Source: Mesotaenium endlicherianum
Taxonomy: Eukaryota; Streptophyta; Zygnematophyceae; Zygnematales; Mesotaeniaceae
Reading direction: 5' to 3'
Length of the DNA stretch: 64,000 bases
Assembly (NCBI GenBank): GCA_009602735.1
Contig: WELA01003606.1
Span: 717,602 to 781,601, forward strand
The notes below the pieces were generated by a model, which saw only the letters and a list, made by a program, of their open reading frames with translations, searched no databases and was not told the DNA's origin. The translations under genes and the position numbers were made by a program. Positions 33,439-44,929 of this stretch are shown in pieces; position 1 is the first letter of the stretch; each line of letters opens with the position of its first letter.

Positions 33439-34827
33439 GAGAGGGTGGCGCGCGCCTGAGCGTGCCCCTCGCACGGCGTGCGGAGCTGGGCAGGGCCAGC
33501 TCCTGGCTGGCAGACACCTGTCGCTTGTGCCGGCAGCATGATCTGCTTGGAATTACTTCCTCTTGTCCTTGAAGCTGTACATATGAACGAAGAAGTGGAT
33601 GGTCCTGCTCAGGCCAACCTGAGGTGACGTGCAAGAAGGCAAATGGGAATAAAAGGAAAAGGGGAAGAGGGGAGCGAGGCACGGGAGTTTTGTATTTGAC
33701 AGAGAAAAGAGTGGTGGGTCGTGCTGGCCTGCGGAGGGAGGTCACTTAAGAAGCCTGACATCTAGCAGGAGGGAGGAGGCGTGACAGGCTGCAGAAGCTT
33801 GCTGGGTGTCTACCCGGGCTTGCCACCCCTGACTAGGTTCTTTTGGAAGCCTGCAGGGCTAACTGCAAAAGAATGGCTCCACCTGCTTTCCTCGTCAAGA
33901 GTTGGAGGTTGATCATTGATTGAATGGCGTCTCGACGACCATCGACACTGTCCAGGCCGCGGCGGCTGGTCCTAGGGGCGGGCGATTCCTTTGGTGCCAA
34001 ATAAGGATCCAAAATGCTTCGCAGGATGCACAGGATGTTGGCTAGCGTGTTGCATGCGGGAGTAGGAGCAAGATGGAGTCTCGCTCCATGTTCTTGCTCG
34101 CAAATGTGTGCCATCTATGGCCTTGGGAGTGTCTTTGGTTTTGCTTTGAGGCCCGTTGGATGCTGGTGGGCAAGTGTTGTATTCTGTTAGGATATGTTTC
34201 AAATGAGGATAGTTAATCAATTTCATAGGATTCAGAAGACAACCATTATTAACGAGTCGAATGTGTCGGCAACTGATTGGAGCTGGAGCTGCCCAGTTGG
34301 CAGAAGCTGAAAGCGATTAAAGTAGGGGAGGATAAATGAAAAACGCTTTTAGATTTTTTACATATCGTAATCCTTATTTTATAAGAAGCTAAATGTCCTC
34401 TATACATTCAAGATATGATAATTTGCATCATTGCAACTTGGATATACTATTTGAAATTGTTATGACAACAAAGTTGAACTTTTTGTTCGAGACATTTTAG
34501 GACATCAACTACAGGGTCATACACAAAAATGCCTGGTCTTATGCATTGCATATCAACTAATAAACAAGTATTCTTTAACTAGTATCCTGGGGTTCCGTGC
34601 ATAACAAAAATTGTGTTAACCACTAATTGCAGTTGAATCACCTTCAATGTACAAGCAATAAAAATAGAACAATCTCACAACCTTATTTTCAGTAAAATTG
34701 TGGAGCGTGCTGTTTTTTAGTGTAAATGGTCCACTACTAAGCAACTTTGTTATTTCTAGTTTGTGACTAGTAAGCTTTCTCATATTCACGCGGTCTATCA
34801 TGTGAAAGTTAGCAAGATATTAGAATC
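33439..34827. other. Unassigned region downstream of the antiporter gene
   Basis: No gene is recognised. The minus strand near 33850-34220 has a short protein-like frame (LANILCILRSILDPYLAPK) that might be a mobile-element remnant. Base composition changes from GC-rich to AT-rich near 34300. Confidence 0.35.
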
Positions 34828-35430
34828 TTATTTCTTCGAGACAATACAAGCACATCTGGAATTTATTGAAGGTCTAAATATTGTTACGGATTTGATCATC
34901 TTTGATTGCATGTGTTCATGGTATATTAAGAGTGTACTGTATGTTGGTTTGTCATTCGGCAAGTGACGACGAGCGTAATGATGTATATGTACGTAGACAT
35001 TATAGCCCAATATACTGCTTGAATGTGTAATGTAGTAATATGCATTTGCATAGCATTACATGATAAGTATTAAAGTCGCATTATCGCATGTAAAGCATAG
35101 TAAGTAATATGTGTATGTATACAGGTATATACTTATTAATGCCTCGCAATATTGCATAGCTCATTGAGTATGTACATAAGTGTATATGTATGATTTATAT
35201 CTTGCATTATTACATCACATACGATCTACTTCATAAGTATTCCTAGACACGTGTATATATACGGGCTATATTTTTTATTGCGTAAAGGTATTGTTTGTAT
35301 GTATACACATGCAAATACATGTACATATGTCATAGCTATATGCATTATAGTATTTAATATAACACTTAATAGATAGCAAAATATATGATATGTACTAATG
35401 TACATGCTATGGTGCAATAACACTTCATGT
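34828..35430 (+). repeat. AT-rich dispersed repeat, copy 2
   Basis: It is the inverse partner of 3150-3640, with alignable phrases AATATTGTTAC, TTGGTTTGTCATT and GGCAAGTGAC. The remainder is very AT-rich with many ATGTATAT-type words. Family unknown. Confidence 0.5.
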
Positions 35431-37244
35431 TGTCATCCCGTTGACACCTACTTGATGTCATGTGATTGTTGGTTTACACCAAGCGTCACACATTTAACCT
35501 CTAATGAAAATGATTTGTCTCCTCTTACTCGTCATGTTAAAAGGTTGACTTGTTGTTCGTCACAAACATTTGGAACAATTTTCCCGTCACAACCACCTGA
35601 AAATAGGTATTGGAGAAGTGCCAAGTGCACTCAATGACTTGTGTTGGCAAGTGTGTATTTGCAATGTCATTCTAATGCAACTTTTGGAGCATGTCTTCTC
35701 TTCATTACGCTACTGTCCAATTATTACACAAATTATATTGTGAGCCATAGTAGAGAATTTCTTGAAATCTAAATAGTTACATTGGTATTGGAGCAAGTCA
35801 TTGTTCCACTCGAATAATTTGTGAATTATTGTTCAATTTACTTTGACTGATTAAGATTTGAAAGGCAAGCTTATGTATATTACTTTTACATAAAATAAAC
35901 ATTGGCTGTCAATGGTTTGTCTAAGAAGTCAACGAGAAGGAAAGGGGTTTGCTAGGGCCAAAATATTGTTGGAACCATGGCAATCCACCATGTCAGATTA
36001 GTTGACCAGAATCAACCCCTCGACAAGTATGGGGCCACCTTGGCCTCCTTTTTGTCAACCGGGCCAAGGAATTTTGCCTAGGACGTCGGGTGGCGGGGGT
36101 GACCCTGACAAGCCTTAGGCCTCATTGTCTTGCCAAATCTATCAGCACGGAGGGGGGGGGGAGGGGGTTCTAGCTTGCCCTCGACCCCTTCTTGATTTTA
36201 GAGGGCCTCTTTGGCCTCCTAGCTATCATCATCCAGGCCAAGAAGTTCCTTGGCTCAAACCATTGCGTGGTGAAGGGGAGCATGACAAGCCCATCCCCCG
36301 TAGCCCTGTCCTTTTTGTCAGCAGGAGAGGATGTTAAATTATCCTCGTCCCCAGCTTGTCTGTTGTTGGCCGAGGGGGGTCTATAAGGTGCTACCTGGTC
36401 TGTCAAACCCCGCAATTAGTAAGTCACGGCCTGAACACGTCCGCGGTCAACTTGTGATTATTTTCAATTCCAATGAGCTCCTTATCCTGCTATATTTTGA
36501 CCGCGACTTGTGTCGAACATGCGAAGTTCCAAAATTTGTAACGAGTTTCAAAGATGTTGAAAGTGCAAGTAAAAGTGGTAGTAGAATATTTCTCGGAGTT
36601 ATAAAGAATGTTACAATCTCTAATCAACTTCTAATAATTGTGTCTTAATGGATAATCCATATTTTAGAAGACTTCTAGGAGAGTTTTGTTGTTGTTGTTG
36701 TATTTGAAAATAAAATTGAATTTATACATCGATTGTATTATTTAAAAATTATGTATACGCGTGTTAACTTCCTATGTAACCAAAACAATTATAATCTTTA
36801 TCTAACTATGCGCATCTAACATTGTCCTTTTCCAAAAAAGTTATCTCGACCAATGAAGGTAGGCTCTGGGGCCCTATTTTTGGTTTTCATCTTTGCGTAC
36901 GCTGCAACTACAGTTGTAGACATAGACCCTCCCACCTCTTTCTGTTGTACATCAAAAAAATTGAGCTGCATATGCTCCTGGTGGAATACGTGGATGAATT
37001 ATTATTTCATAGACTGTCTAAGTTACTCACAGTAGCAAATGAAAAATGCACGGCACACAATTCGCAGGCACTATTTTTAACAATGGTGCCTTCTTATGAC
37101 GATGTCCTTTGTGCACCTTTTGATATTGTAGACTTGCATGAGTGCTCCCCTCTGATTTGCCTCGTGTTGTCTTCATTGTATCTTGTTGCAAGTCTGACAC
37201 AATTCTGAAAGTCTTAGCGCAGTGTGGGCAGGTTATTGGAAGAT
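35431..37244. other. Unassigned region left of element A1
   Basis: A diverged two-copy repeat occurs within about 36020-36320 (TTGGCCTCCT, GGCCAAG and a later TGACAAGCC in both). A small plus-strand frame at 36853-37035 starts MKVGSGALFLVFIFAYA, resembling a signal peptide. It could be a first exon of a secreted-protein gene, but no continuation was found. Confidence 0.35.
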
Positions 37245-37747
37245 TGTAGTGAAACAGATAGATAAAGTACTTAGTAAAACAGAATACTTTATCTATTCAA
37301 GAAAAGGATCTTTGAACACAAGTGGTAGCTTCTTGAAAGAGAGATGGCTTCTTGAAAGTTAATATATTTCTGGATTTTGGCAAGTACAAGAGTGATTCTG
37401 GAATGTCTTTCTATGTTCTAGCTCTTGTTTATATACTTGCTACATAAGTAATTTCTAGGAAGGTGTATGTTGATGTGTTGGCACCCAACACATCCCAAAA
37501 CTTGCCACCTCTTTCTAGAATAATGTACACATGTCCTTTTGACCTAAAAATGGCACATTTGACTTTTGCCACATGGAGTTCTTCTAGGTCTTTCCTCTAA
37601 CTTCGAAAATGCCTTGGAAGGTTCAAAGGACATGAACCAAGTTACTAGAGTACCTATTCACACTTGACTCCACACAATACTACTCCAAATATATTTGAAA
37701 ACATTAAAGTATATGCAAACTAATATATAATAACTCAAATCACTACA
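37245..37747 (-). repeat. 3' LTR of element A1
   Basis: 503 bp, ends TGTAGTG and CACTACA. The purine-rich tract lies immediately inside it, at about 37748-37765 on the minus strand. Confidence 0.92.
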
Positions 37748-38430
37748 TCACCCCCCCGATAGAAAAAGCGACGTCTCGGCGCGTCAAGTCAGGTCTTACA
37801 CATGTAAGGTAGACTAGGCAAGGTCGTAGGTGGTGTGACCTTATTGGCTAGCCTACTCCTTAATGATGAAGAAAATTGTACAAGTTGGCCCAGAATCTGC
37901 CACGAATTCAAAAATTCATAGCGGCCACAGAACTGCTCCAAATCTGAAAATTCGAATGCCAGACAAACCGCGTCGGAGAACTCTACCGGGTCACCAAATT
38001 TGAGAGCATTCTAATTTCTGGACTGTCGTTGAGAGCTAAGAGAGTAGGCACTCCTCCAAATCTGTGCAGAAACTTCTGAAAATCATAAGTCCTTCTATAC
38101 TTCTCCAAATTCTGTAAACTAAGTCTCAAAATGGGCGCTGTAAGATGTTCTACCAGAGTCTTGAGTTTCAGAGCATTCCAAGTTCAGGGGAGGGCACAAT
38201 GTCAGAAGGCATATTCTGCCCTAACAATGCCAGCAGCCTGACCCCCTTCTACTTAGAGCATCATATCTCTCTCACCAGTGCTCCAAATTGAGCAAACTTG
38301 GACTCTAAATGACCGGCTACTCATGGACTACAGCCAGGTAAATTTTCAGAATTTATTATGCAGAGACCTATCACCAGTAGCAGTTTTAGTTTTCTGTCCA
38401 GAAACTGCGAGAAGAGAAGAGTGTCTAATG

Positions 38431-41400
38431 TCAATTTTTCCTCTTTCTTGTTCTTGCAGGCTGCCTCCAAGGGGTCTTCTGCTGCTTCTTGATGGTGGCA
38501 GGCTGCCTCCCTGAAGTCTTCGGGCTTCTAGTAGAGAGACTTGGGGCTGGTCCAAGATGGGGGTTGGCGGCATGGAAGCGCTTCAACTTTCTCTGAACTT
38601 TGTCAAGGTAGTGCGCCGCCACCCAACTATTCTCCGAATCTGGATATCCTTTCCACTTGATCAAGTATTGCTGCTGTCTCCTGAAATTTCTCATAGCCAC
38701 TATGTCTTCCACTTCGTACTCCAAATGATCATCCACTATTGTTGGGGCTGGTGGGGTTGTCACACGTCCTGGGAACTTGTTGTCGGGTTGCACATATGGC
38801 TTGAAGAGGGAAGCGTGGAATACGGGGTCGATGTGCATAGTCTGGGGAAGTTCTAGCTTGAAAGCAACGGGGTTGACTTGCTGGATAATCTTGAAGGGTC
38901 CCAAATACTTGGGAGAGAACTTGCTGCCGGCAGGCCTGTTGTTCAGGGAAATGTTCTTGGATGATAGTAACACGTTGTCACCCACTCTGTACGTAATTTC
39001 TCTTCTGGATCTGTTCGCCACTCTTGCTTGAGCATCTTGCGCGTGTTGTAGAGCTTTCTTCGCTGCTGTAAGGGCTGCTTCTAATGTCTCCATAAAATCT
39101 GTGGCTGCAGGTACTTCATCATGGCCAGCCGTGAAGCTCAGTGGCGTGGTCGGATGGAAGCCATAGTTGAGGAAGAATGGGGACTCTTGGGTAGAGGCCT
39201 GCGTAGTGTTGTTGTAGGCAAACTCGAGGGGGGTCAAGTACATGTCCCAGTCTTGCTCGAGGGTAGACACGTAGGCCTTTAGAGAGGTCTTTAGGGTACG
39301 ATTCATACGCTCGGTTTGCCCATCTGATTGTGGGTGGTAGGCAGTAGACATATCCAGCGATGTACCCAAGTTCTTGAAGAGATTTTTCCAGAAATGGCTT
39401 GTGAATCTTGGATCTCTATCTGACACAATTCTTGATGGTAGTCCATGGAGTCGGAAGATGTTGTCAAAGATGAGTCTTGCAAGTTGTGGTGCTGTAGCCT
39501 TAGTCGTCGTGGGAATAAAATGAGCCATCTTGGTAAGTCTGTCCACCACCGTGAGTATTGCATTATGGCCTCGAGGTGTCACGGGCAAGTCCACGATAAG
39601 GTCCATTGAGATGTCCGTCCATTGTCTTTCGGGGATTGGTAGTGGTTGGAGGAGTCCTCCCGCCTTTTGCGATGATGGCTTGATTCTTTGGCATGTGTCA
39701 CAGCTCCTGCAGTACTCCTTGACTTGCTTAGACATGCCTGGCCAACAATAAGTCCTAGCTAGAACGCCCGTGGTCCTTAGGATTCCAAAGTGTCCTCCAA
39801 GAGGGTTGTCGTGTGCTTCTCGTAGAAGCAAGAGCCGGAGGTCTATGTCATTAGGAACACATCTCTGGCCCGTATCTTGCCTCACCCAATAATTGCCTTC
39901 TTGCTTCTTGCATGGGTCCAAGGCTGCTTCTCCGTTCTTGTAGTAAGGGTCTCTTTCATAGGCGGCTGAAAATCGAGCTTCCAGATCTGTCTTCAGGGAT
40001 ACCATCACTGCATTTAATTGCAGTCTTGAGAGGGGGTCAGCCGGGTTTGTCTTGCCGGGCTGGTACTGAATCGTGATGTTGTATTGTTGCAAGTATCCGC
40101 TCCATCTTGCTTGTCTCCTTGAGAGATACGGCTGCGTTTGGAGGTGCTTTAACGCCTCGTGGTCCGTGGTGACCAGTACTTTGCGTCCTTCAACGTAGCA
40201 GCGCCAAACCTTCAAGGCATGTACAATCGCCAATGCCTCTCGCTCCGTGGTTGTATAATTTTGCTCGGCTGGATTTAGCTTCCTTGACTCGTAGGCGATG
40301 GGCTGCAGTCCCTTGCCTTGGTCTTGAAGCAGGATTGCTCCTATTGCATAGGAAGATGCATCGGTGATGACGTGGAAGGGCCAATCTGGGTTTGGACTTG
40401 GGAGTGTGAGCACCGGGGATGTGGTCAATCTTCGCTTTAACTCTTGAAATGCCTCTTCCTCTTTCTCGGTCCATGTATATAGCCTGTCCTTCTTGAGTAG
40501 ATCTGTCAGGGGGGCTGCTATGTGCGAGAAGCCTTGGATGAATTTTCTGTACCAATTGGCAAATCCCAAGAATGACTGGAGTTCTTTCTTGGTCGTGGGG
40601 GTTGGCCATTCCTCCACCACCGTGGTCTTCTTGGGGTCTATCTTGATGCCATCAGCAGTCACGTGGAGACCTAGGAACTCCACTTCTTGTTTGGCAAACT
40701 CGCATTTTGACTCCTTCGCAAACAGCTTGTTTTGCTTCAATACTTCAAGGACTTCTTTCAAGTGTCTCGCATGCTCTTCAAGGGTCTTGCTGTAGATAAG
40801 GATGTCATCGATGAATACCACCACAAATCTGTCCAACATGGGCTGAAATATGGTGTTCATCATAGTCATGAAAGTTGCTGGCGCGTTGGTGAGTCCAAAT
40901 GGCAGGACCATGAACTCAAAATGTCCATATCTTGTCCTGAATGCCGTCTTCTCTATGTCCGGTTCTGCGATGCGAATCTGGTGGTAGCCGCTCCGTAAGT
41001 CAATCTTCGTGAAGTACTTGGCTCCAACCAGCCGGTCCATGAGCTCATCCATGCGCGGCAGCGGGTATCGATTCTTGATGGTGATCTTGTTGAGGGCGCG
41101 ATAGTCCACACACATCCTCAAGGTACCATCTTTCTTCTTGACAAATAGCACCGGGGCTCCAAATGGCGACTTGCTAGGTCGAATGAAGCCATGCTCCAGT
41201 AGCTCCTTGATTTGCTTCTTGACTTCGTCTAGCTCCGTGTATGACATTTTGAACGTAGGCCGAGAGATGGGCTTGCTTCCGGGCTCCAACTCTATCTTGT
41301 GGTCTACGAATCTTTTGGGGGGTAGGCCCTTGGGCAATTCCGGGGAGAACACTTCTTTGTAGTCCTCTAAGACTTCTTGTATCTCCTTGGGAACGGGGCT

Positions 41401-42096
41401 GCCTTCTTGACTCTCGATGTCTTTCTTGATGTCTTTTGGCGTGATCAAGGCCAAAAGAAGCTCGTGTCCCTTCCTCACAAGTCTCTTGAGTTGGAGGGCG
41501 GACAATAGTATCTCGTGTGCCGGCTTCTGGATGTCTTGGGTCTGGATATTCTGGATTGCGCGCAAAATACAGATTCTTGAAGTGATGTCATTCTTGATCT
41601 TGATAGTACCGGTCCTCCAATCAACTTGGGGGTTGTGCTTGGTCAACCAAGGCGTCCCTAGGATGACGTCGTACTTGCCCAATTGCATGGGGGAGAACAC
41701 TACTCTATCCTTGAAGGACTTGATAGAGAGTGCCAAGGGGTACGTCTTCTTGGAAGGGGTAGTATAGGAGAATCCATCGGGCATCATAATCTCCTCGTCG
41801 TGGTCAAGAGTTCGCATAGTAATACCGTGCTTGGTGGCAAAATCTGCAGCAATGAAGTTGCCTTGAGCTCCGCTATCCACCAAGATGTGGACCTTCTCTC
41901 CTCCAAGGTAACCTCTCAAACTCATTGGGGCTGGAACGTCGTCTTCAACGGGGGTCTCCACCTCACTTGGCGTGTTGCCTTCTCGTGAAGTGGGTCTTGG
42001 GGTGGTAGGCTCCTGGCCTACCGGCGCTGTCCGTTTTTTGACAACTTTTTGGGGCATGAAAGTGCACGATGGCCCTTTTCCTTGCAATAAAAGCAT
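38431..42096 (-). CDS. Pol polyprotein of element A1
   Basis: A 1221-residue frame carries, in order, an aspartic protease (LVDSGAQ, about residue 73), reverse transcriptase ([24 protein letters not shown]), RNase H ([18 protein letters not shown]), integrase with the HHCC finger (SCDTCQR) and DDE core ([27 protein letters not shown]), and a C-terminal chromodomain at roughly 1105-1160 ([15 protein letters not shown]). The domain order is that of Ty3/gypsy. The frame is complete and the motifs are intact by eye. Confidence 0.94.
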   Translation of the reverse strand: MLLLQGKGPSCTFMPQKVVKKRTAPVGQEPTTPRPTSREGNTPSEVETPVEDDVPAPMSLRGYLGGEKVHILVDSGAQGNFIAADFATKHGITMRTLDHDEEIMMPDGFSYTTPSKKTYPLALSIKSFKDRVVFSPMQLGKYDVILGTPWLTKHNPQVDWRTGTIKIKNDITSRICILRAIQNIQTQDIQKPAHEILLSALQLKRLVRKGHELLLALITPKDIKKDIESQEGSPVPKEIQEVLEDYKEVFSPELPKGLPPKRFVDHKIELEPGSKPISRPTFKMSYTELDEVKKQIKELLEHGFIRPSKSPFGAPVLFVKKKDGTLRMCVDYRALNKITIKNRYPLPRMDELMDRLVGAKYFTKIDLRSGYHQIRIAEPDIEKTAFRTRYGHFEFMVLPFGLTNAPATFMTMMNTIFQPMLDRFVVVFIDDILIYSKTLEEHARHLKEVLEVLKQNKLFAKESKCEFAKQEVEFLGLHVTADGIKIDPKKTTVVEEWPTPTTKKELQSFLGFANWYRKFIQGFSHIAAPLTDLLKKDRLYTWTEKEEEAFQELKRRLTTSPVLTLPSPNPDWPFHVITDASSYAIGAILLQDQGKGLQPIAYESRKLNPAEQNYTTTEREALAIVHALKVWRCYVEGRKVLVTTDHEALKHLQTQPYLSRRQARWSGYLQQYNITIQYQPGKTNPADPLSRLQLNAVMVSLKTDLEARFSAAYERDPYYKNGEAALDPCKKQEGNYWVRQDTGQRCVPNDIDLRLLLLREAHDNPLGGHFGILRTTGVLARTYCWPGMSKQVKEYCRSCDTCQRIKPSSQKAGGLLQPLPIPERQWTDISMDLIVDLPVTPRGHNAILTVVDRLTKMAHFIPTTTKATAPQLARLIFDNIFRLHGLPSRIVSDRDPRFTSHFWKNLFKNLGTSLDMSTAYHPQSDGQTERMNRTLKTSLKAYVSTLEQDWDMYLTPLEFAYNNTTQASTQESPFFLNYGFHPTTPLSFTAGHDEVPAATDFMETLEAALTAAKKALQHAQDAQARVANRSRREITYRVGDNVLLSSKNISLNNRPAGSKFSPKYLGPFKIIQQVNPVAFKLELPQTMHIDPVFHASLFKPYVQPDNKFPGRVTTPPAPTIVDDHLEYEVEDIVAMRNFRRQQQYLIKWKGYPDSENSWVAAHYLDKVQRKLKRFHAANPHLGPAPSLSTRSPKTSGRQPATIKKQQKTPWRQPARTRKRKN

Positions 42097-43298
42097 AGTC
42101 CAGCCGTCATGAGAGCTTCTTTTTCAGCCGGGGAGAGTCTTGCTTTCACTCCTTGCTGGTTTCTTGCATCATAAGTGTCATTGGAGGGTCTTCCACTCTT
42201 CCGGGCAGCCGCGGGGTCCCTTTTAATAACTCCGATTTCCATGGGTGTGGGTCCAGATTCGGATGTGGAAGGGGCTGCGTACACCCGCGTCGTCGGTACC
42301 CGTGAAGATGAAGGCACGGAGTGCTTGAAATCCAAGGTATCCACCTTTTGGGCCACTTCAATGATCTTTGAGAAGTCCGTCAAGTCGCGTAACTCCACTT
42401 CCTTTGCCACCTTGGGTTTGAGGCCAAAGATGTAGCGGTCAATCTTCTCCTCGAGAGACATGTTGGGGATCTCAAGAGTGAGGGCGTGAAATCTGGATGT
42501 ATACTCTTGAACGGACGTCGTTTGCTTGAGATGGTGGAGCTTTCCTCGGGCAATCTTCTCCGCATTGATGGGCATGAATTGCTTCTTGAGGGCCTCACGA
42601 AAATCTGCCCATCTTGCATATGATGGTGGGGGCTCTTGGCCGAGCATGGGGTGCGCCATAGCTTGATATATAGCCGCTTGATAGTTACGCCACCATGATG
42701 TTGCTGCTCCTCTAAGTAAGGTAACGGCAAAGGGAACGTAGTCCTCCTCGGGTACTTCAAGGAATGCGAGGTACGTCTCCACTTGGTAGAGCCATAAATT
42801 CAGGTTGGCACCTTTCCCGGGGTTGAAAGTGTCGGGTTTGCCGGGCTTGATGAGTTTCCTTGCTCTCGTTGGCTCTTGTGGAGGCGCTTGAGCCGGGGCT
42901 GGATTTTGAGCATTGCTCGCAATAGGGGCAACCATGGCAGCCATAGCTTCTCTTGACGCTTGCACGGTTGCTTCATAGGTGGCCAAGCCCACTTGGTTGT
43001 GGACGGTCATTAGGAAGGCTGCCCACTCATTTGCGGGAACTCCTTGTGGTGGGGTCAACTTTGCTATAGCGGCTGCCACGGGATTTGACGGTGCTCCTCC
43101 TTGTGGTGCTTCTTGTTGTTGGAGATTTCCTTGAGTAGGCTCTCCCATCGACGCTGGAGGAGGGTGTGCTCCTCCTTGTGGTGCTTCTTGTTGTTGCAGA
43201 TTTTCTTGAGTGGGCTCTCCCATCGGCGCTGGAGGAGGGTGTCTTGGAGAGGAAGGGCTTCCTTCGAAAGCTTGCTGTTGGTCTTGAGGATCGGCCAT
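42018..43298 (-). CDS. Gag polyprotein of element A1
   Basis: A 426-residue frame with an N-terminal Pro/Gln-rich region containing two copies of an ASMGEPTQ-type repeat. A Ty3-type capsid follows at about 125-310 ([29 protein letters not shown]), then a CCHC zinc knuckle near the C-terminus ([14 protein letters not shown]). It assembles the virus-like particle and packages RNA. Its end overlaps the start of pol by 79 nt in another frame. Programmed frameshifting is the usual means in such elements. Confidence 0.92.
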   Translation of the reverse strand: MADPQDQQQAFEGSPSSPRHPPPAPMGEPTQENLQQQEAPQGGAHPPPASMGEPTQGNLQQQEAPQGGAPSNPVAAAIAKLTPPQGVPANEWAAFLMTVHNQVGLATYEATVQASREAMAAMVAPIASNAQNPAPAQAPPQEPTRARKLIKPGKPDTFNPGKGANLNLWLYQVETYLAFLEVPEEDYVPFAVTLLRGAATSWWRNYQAAIYQAMAHPMLGQEPPPSYARWADFREALKKQFMPINAEKIARGKLHHLKQTTSVQEYTSRFHALTLEIPNMSLEEKIDRYIFGLKPKVAKEVELRDLTDFSKIIEVAQKVDTLDFKHSVPSSSRVPTTRVYAAPSTSESGPTPMEIGVIKRDPAAARKSGRPSNDTYDARNQQGVKARLSPAEKEALMTAGLCFYCKEKGHRALSCPKKLSKNGQRR

Positions 43299-43335
43299 CT
43301 TCTTGTGCTACCAAAGTGCCTAGCTCCGATACCAC

Positions 43336-43838
43336 TGTAGTGAAACAGATAGATAAAGTACTTAGTAAAACAGAATACTTTATCTATTCAAGACAAGGAT
43401 CTTTGAACACAAGTGGTAGCTTCTTGAAAGAGAGATGGCTTCTTGAAAGTTAATATATTTCTGGATTTTGGCAAGTACAAGAGTGATTCTGGAATGTCTT
43501 TCTATGTTCTAGCTCTTGTTTATATACTTGCTACATAAGTAATTTCTAGGAAGGTGTATGTTGATGTGTTGGCACCCAACACATCCCAAAACTTGCCACC
43601 TCTTTCTAGAATAATGTACACATGTCCTTTTGACCTAAAAATGGCACATTTGACTTTTGCCACATGGAGTTCTTCTAGGTCTTTCCTCTAACTTCGAAAA
43701 TGCCTTGGAAGGTTCAAAGGACATGAACCAAGTTACTAGAGTACCTATTCACACTTGACTCCACACAATACTACTCCAAATATATTTGAAAACATTAAAA
43801 TATATGCAAACTAATATATAATGACTCAAATCACTACA
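43336..43838 (-). repeat. 5' LTR of element A1
   Basis: 503 bp, same length and ends as the left LTR. The primer-binding site GCTCCGATACCA lies one base away at 43323-43334. Confidence 0.92.
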
Positions 43839-44248
43839 CATTCTACATTAATTTTCATTTTTGCTTTCTCGAGGATTTGTCAATTTGCACAAGTATATAG
43901 ATTTTCTTTCCACTTCATGTAAATACTCCTTAAATATTGAGGAAAGATCCTCTCAAAGAGCAGAAACGTTTCATTCCCTCCCTGTGCTAAAAAAACCTCT
44001 GTGCTATCTTATCTTTCATGTGCACATTTTCTTCCGGCGATTTCGTAAAGAGTGTTCTGTATTGTTTTGCTTTCTTTCCAAATCAAGACTGCTTGTCAAT
44101 TGATACACTAGCTACATTTTGGAATATGGATGTCTTAGTTTTGGTAAATCTCTCCTCCCCTCCGGCTAGATTAAAAATGTGTGCTGGCTTGGTTGTAGTC
44201 ATCCTCACAGGCTGATTTTGTTGCTTATGGATTATGATGAAGGTGCAC
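43839..44248. other. Unassigned segment between A1 and the old LTR
   Basis: About 410 bp, AT-rich, without recognised features. It separates the young A1 element from an old A-type LTR in opposite orientation. Confidence 0.5.
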
Positions 44249-44681
44249 TGTAGTGATTTGAGTTAAAACATATTACTCTACTTTTATTTCAATGCTTTGA
44301 ATATATTTGGAGTAGTATTGTGTAGATTCAAGTGTGAATAGATACTCTAGTGACTTGGTTCATGTCCTTTGAACTTTTTAAGGCTTTTTCGAAGTTAGGG
44401 AAAGGACCTAGAAAAACTCCACGTGGCAAAAGTCAAATGTGCCATTTTTAGGTCAAAATGACATGTATACATTATTCTAGAAAGAGGTGGCAAGTTTTGG
44501 GATCTGTTGGGTGCCAACATATCAACATGCACCTTCCTAGAAATTACTTATGTAGCACGTATATAAACAAGAGCTAAAACATAGAAAGACATTCCAGAAT
44601 CACTCTTGTACTTGCCACATTCCAGAAATATATTAACTTTCAAGAAGCCATCTCTCTTCCAAGAAGCTACCACTTGTGTTT
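44249..44681 (+). repeat. Old lone A-type LTR, opposite orientation
   Basis: The sequence begins TGTAGTGATTTGAGT and follows the A1 LTR in reverse complement, with many differences. Its far end is incomplete. No internal A sequence adjoins it, so it is a lone LTR or a fragment much older than A1. Confidence 0.8.
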
Positions 44682-44929
44682 AACACTAGATAGACGATGG
44701 GACCAATATTGGTTCCAGAACCAAAAATGTGCCCATAACTAGCCTATTTTCTATAGGGTCAAACTTGAATTTTTTTTCTATCAGAATAAGCTAAAAATGG
44801 TACGTCTAGGTTGGTTATAACCTGAATCGTACCGGAATATTTGGTATAGGGAAAACTTCCGTGGAAGTTATGGTGTTTCTTGGCCATGAACAGAGCAAAT
44901 GAAGCTTCGATTTTCGCCTTCGAAATTGC

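Larger units (their letters stand above)
37245..43838 (-). mobile_element. Chromodomain Ty3/gypsy element A1, looks whole
   Basis: A 6.6-kb minus-strand LTR retrotransposon has 503-bp LTRs at 37245-37747 and 43336-43838 that differ at about 3 positions (0.6%), indicating recent insertion. The primer-binding site at 43323-43334 matches the initiator-Met tRNA end, and a G-rich purine tract on the minus strand adjoins the left LTR. Gag and pol are both open at full length. The integrase ends in a chromodomain, placing it among chromoviruses. Flanking bases (AAGAT left, CATTC right) do not form the expected 5-bp target duplication. Confidence 0.93.

Noticed and set aside
36853-37035. Signal-peptide-like small frame as a gene
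   Set aside because: Only 60 codons, no continuation exon, and the hydrophobic start alone is weak evidence in AT-rich DNA.
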